Assembly (NCBI GenBank): GCA_016717105.1
Contig: JADKGF010000032.1
Location: 1-64,000, forward strand
Direction: 5' to 3'
DNA from: Saprospiraceae bacterium
GTDB taxonomy: Bacteria > Bacteroidota > Bacteroidia > Chitinophagales > Saprospiraceae
Length of the DNA stretch: 64,000 bases
Part shown: piece after piece, positions 56,502 through 64,000 of the stretch
Position numbering within the stretch: the stretch's first letter is position 1
How the letters are laid out: every line of letters starts with the position of its first letter
Program-made: the position numbers and the translations under genes
The notes under the pieces: model-generated
The model's database searches: none
Seen by the model: only the letters and a program-made list of their open reading frames with translations
What the model was told of the DNA's origin: nothing

Positions 56502-57110
56502 TTACTTCTTCTTCTTTGCGCCTTTTTCGTTTTCTTTGGCTGCCAAAGCTGCTGCTGCTTTCAAAGCTCTTGGGATCTCAATCAACGCCACAGGTGTAGC
56601 AGGATTGTTGATGATCTCAACACCATTAGGGATGATAACTTCTCTTACTCTCAATGCCTGACCAAGCTCAAGTTTAGAAATATCTGCTTTCAATTCATCC
56701 ACCAAAAACTCAGGTGTCGTTTTGATTTTGATTTTTCTCAATTGCTGGATCAACTTACCACCTACTTTTACACCCGGAGATACGCCTTTGAATCTTAAAG
56801 GAATTTCAACTTTGATAGGTGTTTTATCTATAAGTCTCAGAAAGTCAATATGCAAAATTTGATCTGTAACCGGATGAAACTGCACTGATTTGAGGATAGC
56901 TCTGTAGTGCTTACCGTCAATTTCTAAATCAGCCAACTTAAAATCAGGCGTATATATCAAATGTTTTACAGCAGCCGGAGTCACTGTAAAATGAATTACA
57001 TCATTTCCACCGTACATTACAGCGGGTATGTTTCCATTATTTCTATCTACTTTCGAACCTTTTTTACCAAACTCTGATCTGGTATTTCCTTGAATTTCTA
57101 CTGATGTCAT
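56502..57110 (-). CDS. rplY: 50S ribosomal protein L25 (Ctc/TL5 form)
   Basis: 202 residues: N-terminal 5S-rRNA-binding domain (VEIQGNTRSEFGKKGSKVDR; NIPAVMYGG; YRAILKSVQFHPVTDQILHI) and the C-terminal beta domain of the long Ctc form (PLRFKGVSPGVKVGG; LRVREVIIPNGVEI). It ends in a Lys-rich tail (AAALAAKENEKGAKKKK), common in Bacteroidota. It binds 5S rRNA in the central protuberance. Monocistronic: promoter in 57111-57192, terminator downstream. Confidence 0.95.
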   Translation of the reverse strand: MTSVEIQGNTRSEFGKKGSKVDRNNGNIPAVMYGGNDVIHFTVTPAAVKHLIYTPDFKLADLEIDGKHYRAILKSVQFHPVTDQILHIDFLRLIDKTPIKVEIPLRFKGVSPGVKVGGKLIQQLRKIKIKTTPEFLVDELKADISKLELGQALRVREVIIPNGVEIINNPATPVALIEIPRALKAAAALAAKENEKGAKKKK

Positions 57111-57192
57111 GTCTAAAATTAATTAGCGTTATTTCTAAAGAGCCGCAAAGATAAGGCTTTCAGTTATTTATTGTATATTAATACGCATTTTT

Positions 57193-58548
57193 TTATATTG
57201 AATTTTCAATTTTAGTTATTTTCTCTTCAAACAAGGCTTTACTTTCCCTAGATTTTTTGAAATAGTAGAAAACCGGAATACCTATCAACAAGATGATTAC
57301 ACCGATCCAAGATTCGGGATTCAGATCCAACAAAGTATTTAAAACAAAAGCTATCGTGACAATCAAATATACGATCGGAATCCAAGGATATAGCTTGAGT
57401 TTATATCCATTATTGGCTGTTTTCCTTTGTCTGAATATAAATATTGTACTCGTAGCAAGCGCCATAAAAACTATATCCATGAATGTGACGAAGATGATAA
57501 TTCTAGAAAAAGATCCCCAAATCAATATGAGCAAACTTGCCCATCCAGCCTGGAAAAGCATGGCTTTGTATGGTGTTTGAAATCTTGGCGATACGTCGGC
57601 CAAAAAATTGAAAAAAATGCCATCTTTTGCCATAGCATAATAAATGCGTGGTGCAGACATTGTATATATTGCTATAGTTCCGAATATAGAAATGCTGATG
57701 ATGATCGAGACCATTTTTCCACCATGTAGATATACTGCTGCCAATGCATCACCGGCTACACGTTCACTTTCAGACATTTGTTCGGTTGGTAGTAGGATCA
57801 TATATGAAATGATAATCAATACATAGACTACAGTGACTGTGATGGTAGAAAAAAACAAAGCTTTTGGCACAGTAGTTTGTGGATTGATTGCTTCTCCAGA
57901 AAGATAAGTGGCATGGTGCCATCCACCCATTGACCAAAATACACCAGTGAAAGCCAGCAGCATATTGGTCATTAGATTATTGGGAATATCAGCGGATAAA
58001 TCAAGTTGGATACTGTGTTGTACATTGGGCAAGTATGTGAATCCAACTATGATAATCATCACAATAGCCATGAGTTTTAATCCTGTAAAGAGAGATGATA
58101 ATTGTTGGCTTGTGTTGACGCCAAAAATATTGACAACAGTCAAAAGCCATATGGTACCAATTGCTATCATGGATTTTTCAGTGTCATCTACAGGTAAGAA
58201 AAATTTCAAAAAATCTGCAAGTGCTAGTCCAAGCGCTGCCAAAGCCCCTGTATTCACAATCAAAAGTATGATCCAACCATACAGAAAACCAGCCATATCG
58301 CCATAGGCATGCTTCAAATATACATAAACGCCGCCTTCTTTTGGGTACGTGGCACCCAGTTCTGAAAATGTCAAAGCACCCAAAAATGCTACAAGTCCAC
58401 CGATAATCCATGTAAGCAAGACATAACCATGATGCGGCAAAGTCGCCATCGTATCTGCCGGCGTCACAAAGATACCAGAACCGATACAGGCACCAATCGC
58501 TATCATCGTAAGGCCTCTTGTATTGAGCACTTTTTTTAATTCCGCCAT
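57193..58548 (-). CDS. APC-family amino acid permease
   Basis: 451 residues, 12 predicted helices. The N-terminus has the family signature (LNTRGLTMIAIGACIGSGIF), the unwound GSGIF being the substrate site, then GGLVAFLGALTFSELGATYP and KEGGVYVYLKHAYGDMAGFL. FSMGGWHHATYLSGEAINPQ-like helix 6 follows. It ends in a short cytoplasmic tail. It resembles the LAT/AAT exchanger group (serine/threonine or broad neutral amino acids); the substrate is not certain. Confidence 0.9.
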   Translation of the reverse strand: MAELKKVLNTRGLTMIAIGACIGSGIFVTPADTMATLPHHGYVLLTWIIGGLVAFLGALTFSELGATYPKEGGVYVYLKHAYGDMAGFLYGWIILLIVNTGALAALGLALADFLKFFLPVDDTEKSMIAIGTIWLLTVVNIFGVNTSQQLSSLFTGLKLMAIVMIIIVGFTYLPNVQHSIQLDLSADIPNNLMTNMLLAFTGVFWSMGGWHHATYLSGEAINPQTTVPKALFFSTITVTVVYVLIIISYMILLPTEQMSESERVAGDALAAVYLHGGKMVSIIISISIFGTIAIYTMSAPRIYYAMAKDGIFFNFLADVSPRFQTPYKAMLFQAGWASLLILIWGSFSRIIIFVTFMDIVFMALATSTIFIFRQRKTANNGYKLKLYPWIPIVYLIVTIAFVLNTLLDLNPESWIGVIILLIGIPVFYYFKKSRESKALFEEKITKIENSI

Positions 58549-58764
58549 ATAAAATACCTATTTTTTTTGTAAAAATTCCATAAAGTTAATCGTACATCCA
58601 AAAATAAATGCTATTATTGGAATTTTAATTTGATCATTTGGTACATTTTGTTTTCGTACATATTAAAGCGGTACTACACTACACAATCCAATGTCGGATT
58701 CTGTGGGTTATATTGCTTGTTTTTTCAAATGAACTAAAGGGACAGTTTACTACATATCACGAAA

Positions 58765-59932
58765 ATGGCAATGGAGAAAAAGGTAGAAATACCTTTTGAG
58801 TACATCAACGGGTTTATCGTTGTGGATATCATTTTCGAAAAAGTATTGCCACTCAAATTTATCTTAGATACCGGTGCTGAAAATACGATATTATTGAAAA
58901 GAACTTATACCGATTTGCTCAAGACTCCTTGTAGAAAGAGAATAAAATTGATGGGGTTCAGATCTAAGCAAAGAAGTGTATGCCACGATTTGTAATAGCA
59001 CCTACATCCAAATGATCAATCTCCAACCTGTGAGACATAATGTCATAGTATTGGAAGAAGATTTTTTGTATTTGGAAGAATATACAGGTACTAAGATAGA
59101 TGGTATATTGGGTGTATCTTTTTTTAGAGATATGGTGGTGAAATTAGATTATAAGATGAAGATTTTGACCTTGTATAGACCAGAAAAATTTTCAGCAAAA
59201 AGATTTAAAGATTATCAGGTTTTTGATATCGAATTGCACCACCACAAACCATATCTAAACTGCATAACAGAAGTAAATCAAGGCGCGCCTTTGCAGACCA
59301 AGCTACTTTTGGATACTGGTGCGGGACTTTCGGCATTATTCCACGATAACACAGATTCATTGATGAAGCTCAAGAATTTTATGATTAAAGGCAATTTGGG
59401 CAAGGGTTTGGGTGGAAATATCGAAGGCTACATGGGCAAAATCCATCGTTTGCAATTGGGCGACATTCATTTCGAAAATATGATAAGTAGTTTTCAAGCT
59501 TTAAATGAAGAAGTGCTCAAAGAAGAAAAAGTAGTTCGCAATGGCCTATTGGGCAATATGTTATTCGAGCGTTTTCATGTCATTTTCGATTTTAGAAATA
59601 AAAAATTGTACCTGAAGCCTCTGAAAAATTATAATAAGGAATTTGAGTTTGATAAAAGCGGATTGACGGTTTTTGCTTATGGTGAGAATCTGGACAAATT
59701 CTATATAAAATATGTCATCGAAAATTCACCAGGCGAAATTGCTGGCTTATTGCCCGGTGATATCATCCTTAAGATTGGTTGTTTTTCATATAGATGGTAT
59801 GATCTAAAAAAGGTCAATAAGATATTGAGTGGAAAGACTGGAAAAGTCATAAAACTAAGGATCAAACGTGGCAATGAGATTTTGAACAAGGAAATAACTT
59901 TGAAGGAATTATTCGAAAATACAAAAACATAA
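58765..59932 (+). pseudogene. Retropepsin-like aspartyl protease with PDZ domain, one frameshift
   Basis: The first frame (58765-58995) has the first active-site motif LKFILDTGAENTILLKR. A G4 run at 58953-58956 breaks the frame; with one G less it reads GSDLSKEVYATICNSTYIQM and joins the frame ending at 59932. The second half has a further LLLDTGAGLSALFHDNTD motif, YMGKIHRLQLGD and LLGNMLFERFHVIFDFRNKK. A C-terminal PDZ follows (VIENSPGEIAGLLPGDIILK). This two-lobed aspartyl protease plus PDZ is widespread in Bacteroidota, with unknown substrates. No signal peptide is visible at the assigned start. Confidence 0.82.
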
Positions 59933-60025
59933 AAAGACAGAAGGTATCCTTTTTGTCCTTATGTATTTGATGTATATTGGCTTTCAAGTTTATCAATTGC
60001 AGCAATAAAAGGAAGTAAGATTCAA

Positions 60026-60928
60026 TCAAAGATGCAAATCAGCTTTGATTCTCAATAATTCTTCTTTCAACTTCGCATAATTTGGTGCTGAAAGTGGTGA
60101 AAGCGGCAATCTGACTTCATTTGGTTACAGAAACCCAAAACTTCCATGGCAGATTTGATACCTACAGGATTACCTTCGACATAGAGCCATTTATGGAGAT
60201 CGTAGGTCTTGAAGTTGAGTGATCTAGCTGCGTAATAATCCTGATCAAGTGCAAAGTTTATCATCTGACTGAAGGCTTTAGGCAAAGCATTGGCCATCAC
60301 GGATATGACACCATCGCCACCTACGGCAGTCATAGCGAGTGCCACTTCATCATCACCAGAGGTCACAATGAAATGGTCAGGTTTGTTTTTAATAATTCTT
60401 GTGGTTTGGATCAAATCTCCAGATGCTTCTTTGATACCTACAAAGTTCTTGCTAGCTTCAGCCAGCCTTACGGTGGTTTCCCATTCTATATTTGATCGAG
60501 TACGACCTGGTACATTATAGATGATAATGGGCACAGGGCTCACTTCAGCTAATGCCATGTAATGTCTGTAAATGCCTTCTTGTGATGGTTTGATATAGGC
60601 TGGACTTGATGATAAAATAGGCTGCGACGCCGTCAAAATTATAATCTTTTATCTTTTTGACAAGTTCTTTAGTATCATTACCACCAAAATTTCCGGCTAC
60701 TAGTGGTACTCTGTTATTGATATGTTTGATACAAAAATCTAGGATATCACGAGCTTCAGCTTCGTTTAAAGTGGCTGTCTCACCGGTAGATCCCAAGGCA
60801 ACGATGTAATTTACACCACCATTGATCACATGGTCTATAATATTTGCCAATGATGGATAATCTACTTCATTGTCTTTGAATGGTGTGATAATGGCGACAC
60901 CTGTACCTATAAATCGCTGGTCTTTCAT
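60026..60928 (-). pseudogene. dapA: 4-hydroxy-tetrahydrodipicolinate synthase, two frameshifts
   Basis: Joined, it is 300 residues, normal for DapA, which condenses pyruvate with aspartate semialdehyde for lysine and peptidoglycan. The N-part has GTGVAIITPFKDNEVDYPSL and the YIVALGSTGETATLNEAEA motif. The middle part has SSPAYIKPSQEGIYRHYMAL, VPIIIYNVPGRT (catalytic Tyr) and NFVGIKEASGDL (Schiff-base Lys). Lesions lie near 60605 (between DGVAA and ILSSSPAY) and near 60130 (after VLGFC, restored NEVRLPLSPLSAPNYAKLKE). As assembled this essential gene is broken, which points to base-calling errors. Confidence 0.92.
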
Positions 60929-60950
60929 TTTGTATTATTTTATGGCAATC

Positions 60951-61463
60951 TTAGTTGATCGCTTTGATGATTTTTTTTAACTGGTCGTCAGTGGTTTCAT
61001 TTTCTGCGGAATCCACGGTGATATTAAAGTACTTTTCTGCGTGTTCGATTGAAGGACCTATCAAGAATTTGGACTGTGCATGAGCTACAATATACTCGAA
61101 ATGTGGCAACATTTTTTTTGTCAAAATAATCATTAAGTCAAATTTATAATTGATAAACTCTTCGATTTTTTCTCCAAAGGGCTTGCCTGTCCAAGTGATA
61201 TTTTTGAGATTGTATGCATTGTAATCTATATTGTCCAATGGCAATGCATTGTCAATAAAAGCCAACGACTTTATTTCTCTGCCATTGTCACCTGAGATAG
61301 ATTTTTTAAACTTGTGGACGATTTTCCTTTCATCTTCAGACGTACCATCAAAAAGGATGCAGATAGATTGAAGTGGATTGATGCCTCGTTGTTCCTGTGT
61401 TTGACTTCGGGCATTTTTCTTAAAATCACGATAGAAAAACCATTGTTTTATTTTTTCAAACAT
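60951..61463 (-). CDS. Conserved Bacteroidota protein next to dapA (DUF6913-like)
   Basis: 170 residues, soluble. The N-terminus is MFEKIKQWFFYRDFKKNARS. A nucleotide-fold-like strand ICILFDGTSEDERKIVHKFK lies at about residue 35. ITWTGKPFGEKIEEFINYKF and FDLMIILTKKMLPHFEYIVA follow. This protein is regularly found beside dapA in Bacteroidota. Function unknown. It sits 23 bases upstream of dapA and 12 bases downstream of accA, so it is probably part of an accA-to-dapA transcript. Confidence 0.8.
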   Translation of the reverse strand: MFEKIKQWFFYRDFKKNARSQTQEQRGINPLQSICILFDGTSEDERKIVHKFKKSISGDNGREIKSLAFIDNALPLDNIDYNAYNLKNITWTGKPFGEKIEEFINYKFDLMIILTKKMLPHFEYIVAHAQSKFLIGPSIEHAEKYFNITVDSAENETTDDQLKKIIKAIN

Positions 61464-61474
61464 GCGCTATCAGA

Positions 61475-62431
61475 TTATTCGGCAATATCATATCTGCCCA
61501 TCATACTGTATTTATTGATACGTTGTGTGATTCTTTCTTCGGGATCCATATTGACTAAGTTGGCCAGTTCACTTTTGATGTGAGATTTCAGTGTTTTAGC
61601 CATTTTTTCAGGATCGGTATGAGCGCCACCTAATGGTTCCTTTACGATGTCATCGATGAGCCCAAACTCCAGCATATGATCGGGTGTGAGTTTGAGCGCT
61701 TCGGCAGCTATCTCTTTGTAATCCCACGATCTCCACAAAATGGATGAGCACGACTCAGGCGATATGACGGTGTACCACGTATTCTCGAGCATGAAGACCT
61801 TATCACCCAGACCTATACCTAAGGCGCCACCTGAAGCTCCTTCACCGATTATATAGCACAAAATGGGTACGCGCAACTGAGCCATTTCAAAAAGATTGCG
61901 GGCTATTGCTTCAGCTTGACCACGTTCTTCGGCTTCGAGTCCCGGAAATGCACCAGGCGTATCTATCAGACTGATAACGGGTATATTAAATCTTTCCGCC
62001 ATTTTCATGAGTCTTAAAGCCTTGCGATAGCCATCGGGATTGGCCATACCGAAATTTCGATATTGTCTCATCTTGGTGTTTACGCCTTTTTGATGGCCGA
62101 TGATCATGACGCTCTGATTATCTATCTTAGCCAGTCCGCCTATGATGGCTTTATCATCATTAAAGTACCTGTCACCGTGCAACTCTGTAAATCTACGGGT
62201 CATCTGCTCGATGTAGAACAAAGAATATGGTCGCTCCGGATGTCTCGAAAGCTGAACACGTTGCCAACCAGTCAAGTTAGCGTATATATCCTTTTTGGTA
62301 TGTTGGATTTTTTTTTCGAGTTCTTTGATATTTTCGGAGACATCGATGATGCCTTCTTCGCCGACCTGCTTTATTTTTTCTAACTGCTCGTAGAGGTTTT
62401 CAAGCGGTTTTTCGAAATCTAGGAAGACCAT
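61475..62431 (-). CDS. accA: Acetyl-CoA carboxylase carboxyltransferase subunit alpha
   Basis: 318 residues; the alpha subunit of the carboxyltransferase that makes malonyl-CoA. Typical segments: FLDFEKPLENLYEQLEKIKQ at the start, WQRVQLSRHPERPYSLFYIE, LHGDRYFNDDKAIIGG, PVISLIDTPGAFPGLEAEER with the GQAEAIARNLFEM helix, and IGEGASGGALGIGLGDKVFM. Full length (family about 315-320). First gene of the minus-strand run to dapA. Confidence 0.96.
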   Translation of the reverse strand: MVFLDFEKPLENLYEQLEKIKQVGEEGIIDVSENIKELEKKIQHTKKDIYANLTGWQRVQLSRHPERPYSLFYIEQMTRRFTELHGDRYFNDDKAIIGGLAKIDNQSVMIIGHQKGVNTKMRQYRNFGMANPDGYRKALRLMKMAERFNIPVISLIDTPGAFPGLEAEERGQAEAIARNLFEMAQLRVPILCYIIGEGASGGALGIGLGDKVFMLENTWYTVISPESCSSILWRSWDYKEIAAEALKLTPDHMLEFGLIDDIVKEPLGGAHTDPEKMAKTLKSHIKSELANLVNMDPEERITQRINKYSMMGRYDIAE

Positions 62432-62655
62432 ATCAGGTGTTTAAGGTTTTGGAAATAAAAAGTTCTATCCATCGCAGGCAGCAAAATCTAAGGATTCTAA
62501 GCTGCGTACTTTGATGAATGTGCAAAATTAAGTATAGACTTTGAAAAAGAGCTATAAATGGGTGAATAAAAAAATTAAAATATTTTTGCTGAAACAATTT
62601 TGACAATTAAAAAGTATCTATATCTTTGCGTCGCTTTAGAAGAAAAGCAATGAAA

Positions 62656-62729
62656 GGATTGGTAGTTCAGCTGGTTAGAATACATGCCTGTCACGCATGG
62701 GGTCGCGGGTTCGAGTCCCGTCCAGTCCG
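62656..62729 (+). tRNA. tRNA-Asp (anticodon GTC)
   Basis: The 7 bp acceptor stem GGATTGG/CCAGTCC pairs (one G-T), discriminator G. The D arm TAGTTCAGCTGGTTAGA, the anticodon arm CATGCCT-GTC-ACGCATG and the T arm GCGGGTTCGAGTCCCGT are all present. CCA is not encoded. Confidence 0.96.
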
Positions 62730-62737
62730 CAAAACAT

Positions 62738-62777
62738 AACGCCAAATAGAAGTAAAATTCTGTTTGGCGTTTGTTTT
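62738..62777 (+). terminator. Rho-independent terminator after tRNA-Asp
   Basis: AACGCCAAA (62738-62746) pairs with TTTGGCGTT (62763-62771), followed by TTGTTTTC. Confidence 0.8.
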
Positions 62778-63160
62778 CAAGGAGTTATGAAACTCATGGG
62801 TGGTAAAATGAAATAAAAACTGTGGTGTACTCACGGGATGCATCTGTGATAATCAAAATCTTGCTATCTGGCAGCGATCTTTACAAAAAATGAGCGGCGT
62901 TACCTTTGCTGTTCGATTTTTTTGTAATTTATAATTGCCGCCCAAATGTCAAACTAAATTTTTTGTATTTTGCTTATCATTATATCTTGGTAGTCGATTA
63001 TGTATTTCCACAAATTTTGCAAAACACTCAAATTCGTGTTTGCTACCTCTATAACTAATAAATCAGAAGGTAAATTGGTCCTTACATCGCATCTAAAATA
63101 TTTGACGAAACAAACAACTTACTCACTAATTGATCTTAATTTGGATAGTCATATCCAAAT

Positions 63161-63334
63161 CTATCGCACCACCATGACCTGTCTGCCTTTTAAAGTATTG
63201 TCAAACTGTTTAAGTCTTCCTTTAAGGCCTGACGTAGAATTTGTCATTCGATGCCAATTTATATTTTCGCTCCAATCAAAGTCATGACCCGAAAAATTGT
63301 CATCGGAGATGGCAATGCAATAGATTATAGAATT
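63161..63334 (-). other. Possible gene remnant, minus strand
   Basis: An open minus-strand frame of 57 codons without ATG start near its beginning reads CIAISDDNFSGHDFDWSENI, then NSTSGLKGRLKQFDNTLKGR, and stops at 63161-63163. A frame change there continues briefly as GGAIDLDMTI. Composition is more protein-like than the overlapping plus-strand frame at 63000-63287, which I regard as chance. 62778-63160 and 63335-63799 show no feature I can support. Confidence 0.3.
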
Positions 63335-63799
63335 CTATACCAGTTAATTGTTCTCTTAAGGACCGTTGGCTCCAAACCGAAAATTTTGTTAAGTTATGCA
63401 TGATATTTAATAAAAGGGACCATTAAAAATAACCCGACCAACCAAAAGGTACTTCTCTCTCTTGAATTCAGTTTTTAATAAAGGGTAAAAGTAAAGATAA
63501 TTCAATAAGCCATACAGCTCATTCATTATTTCTGGGGAGATCGTGAAGTATCGGTATGATGGAGACAGGGATGAGATAGTAGAGAGGTGATGAATAAGGA
63601 AATTGTAAATCTAAATAATCCTTAATAAGTTTACAAAATGAATGTTTAAACAGAAATATGCGTTAGAATTCGTAATAGATTTTCAGATACATATTTCAGG
63701 TTTTAATTGTATGAAGCTTGTTAAGTTTAAAAATATTTAAGAATATTTATGGAATAATAATTGGAAGAGTATTTATAAAATTTTATTATGGTCAATCAT

Positions 63800-64000
63800 T
63801 TAGATGAAATAAATTCCTTTTGATAATTCACCCACAAAACTCAGTATTAAGATGTACTTTTTTATTAGTAACCAATCTTCAGATATATCGAATATTTGGA
63901 CATTTAATGAGTGAATAAGTTCTGTGTCAGATAGAATTATAAAGTAATTGCCATTACAAATTACCTTATAATTGTACTTGGTACCTTCTGTTGGAGTTTT
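63800..64000 (-). CDS. C-terminal part of a gene cut by the window end
   Basis: The minus-strand frame entering from base 64000 reads TEGTKYNYKVICNGNYFIIL, then HSLNVQIFDISEDWLLIKKY and FVGELSKGIYFI, and stops (TAA) at 63800-63802. The pattern strand-IFDIS-strand-GELSKGIYFI resembles a T9SS type A sorting domain lacking its final strand, so it may be the end of a secreted protein. The start is outside the window. Confidence 0.5.
   Translation of the reverse strand, partial: KTPTEGTKYNYKVICNGNYFIILSDTELIHSLNVQIFDISEDWLLIKKYILILSFVGELSKGIYFI

Noticed and set aside
63000..63287. Plus-strand 95-codon frame after tRNA-Asp
   Set aside because: No recognisable features; the opposite strand has more protein-like sequence, so it is probably chance.

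Overview
The window is a 64 kb piece of an AT-rich Bacteroidota chromosome, most likely from the Saprospiraceae or a near relative. The evidence is the acpP-fabF-rnc order, type IX secretion (T9SS) C-terminal sorting domains, promoters with the Bacteroidota -7 element TAnnTTTG, HemJ in place of other protoporphyrinogen oxidases, a ClpS/Aat pair, and large BNR-propeller and YadA-head-like surface proteins. The placement is inferred from gene content, not from a tree.

Layout. 0-5.4 kb is a plus-strand housekeeping block: acpP (cut by the window edge), fabF, rnc, a YdjM-type membrane hydrolase, a T9SS cargo protein, a YkgJ cysteine-cluster protein and a PaaY-like hexapeptide protein. 5.4-12.1 kb is an accessory array on the minus strand: small lipoproteins, orphan proteins and broken genes, each separated from the next by copies of a ~300 bp structured repeat. 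12.2-15.4 kb continues on the minus strand with pabB-pabC, a SRPBCC/GyrI-like protein and hemJ. 15.7-21.3 kb holds a TonB-dependent receptor, an LptF/LptG permease, recF and a DUF721 gene. 21.4-25.5 kb is a second repeat-rich accessory region: two paralogous LytTR regulators, a collagen-like surface protein and a decayed YoeB-type toxin-antitoxin pair, all bracketed by a related repeat. 25.5-34.7 kb carries a CotH-like T9SS protein, a peroxiredoxin, clpS-aat, an outer-membrane protein, an asparaginase-domain protein and an acyl-CoA carboxylase beta subunit.

34.9-52.7 kb is a surface-protein island. Five transcription units start with the same control region: a 16 bp inverted repeat TCACAT-N4-ATGTGA placed 48-49 bp upstream of a TAnnTTTG box. 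They encode BNR propellers, YadA-head-like fibres with a SusE/F-like N-domain, an FG-GAP protein and a MopE-repeat protein. A stand-alone LytTR regulator closes the island. This looks like one CRP/FNR-type regulon of adhesins or surface fibres. 53-62.4 kb returns to housekeeping genes, mostly on the minus strand: TauE-like transporter, fbp, a VanX-like dipeptidase, rplY, an APC permease, an aspartyl protease with PDZ domain, dapA, a DapA-linked conserved protein and accA. tRNA-Asp follows, then about 1.2 kb of poorly coding sequence and the end of a gene cut by the window edge.

At least a dozen genes carry one- or two-base frameshifts, including normally indispensable ones (dapA, fbp). Much of this probably reflects uncorrected indels in a long-read assembly. 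The FG-GAP gene and the remnants in the two repeat regions are too damaged for that explanation alone and look like true decay.
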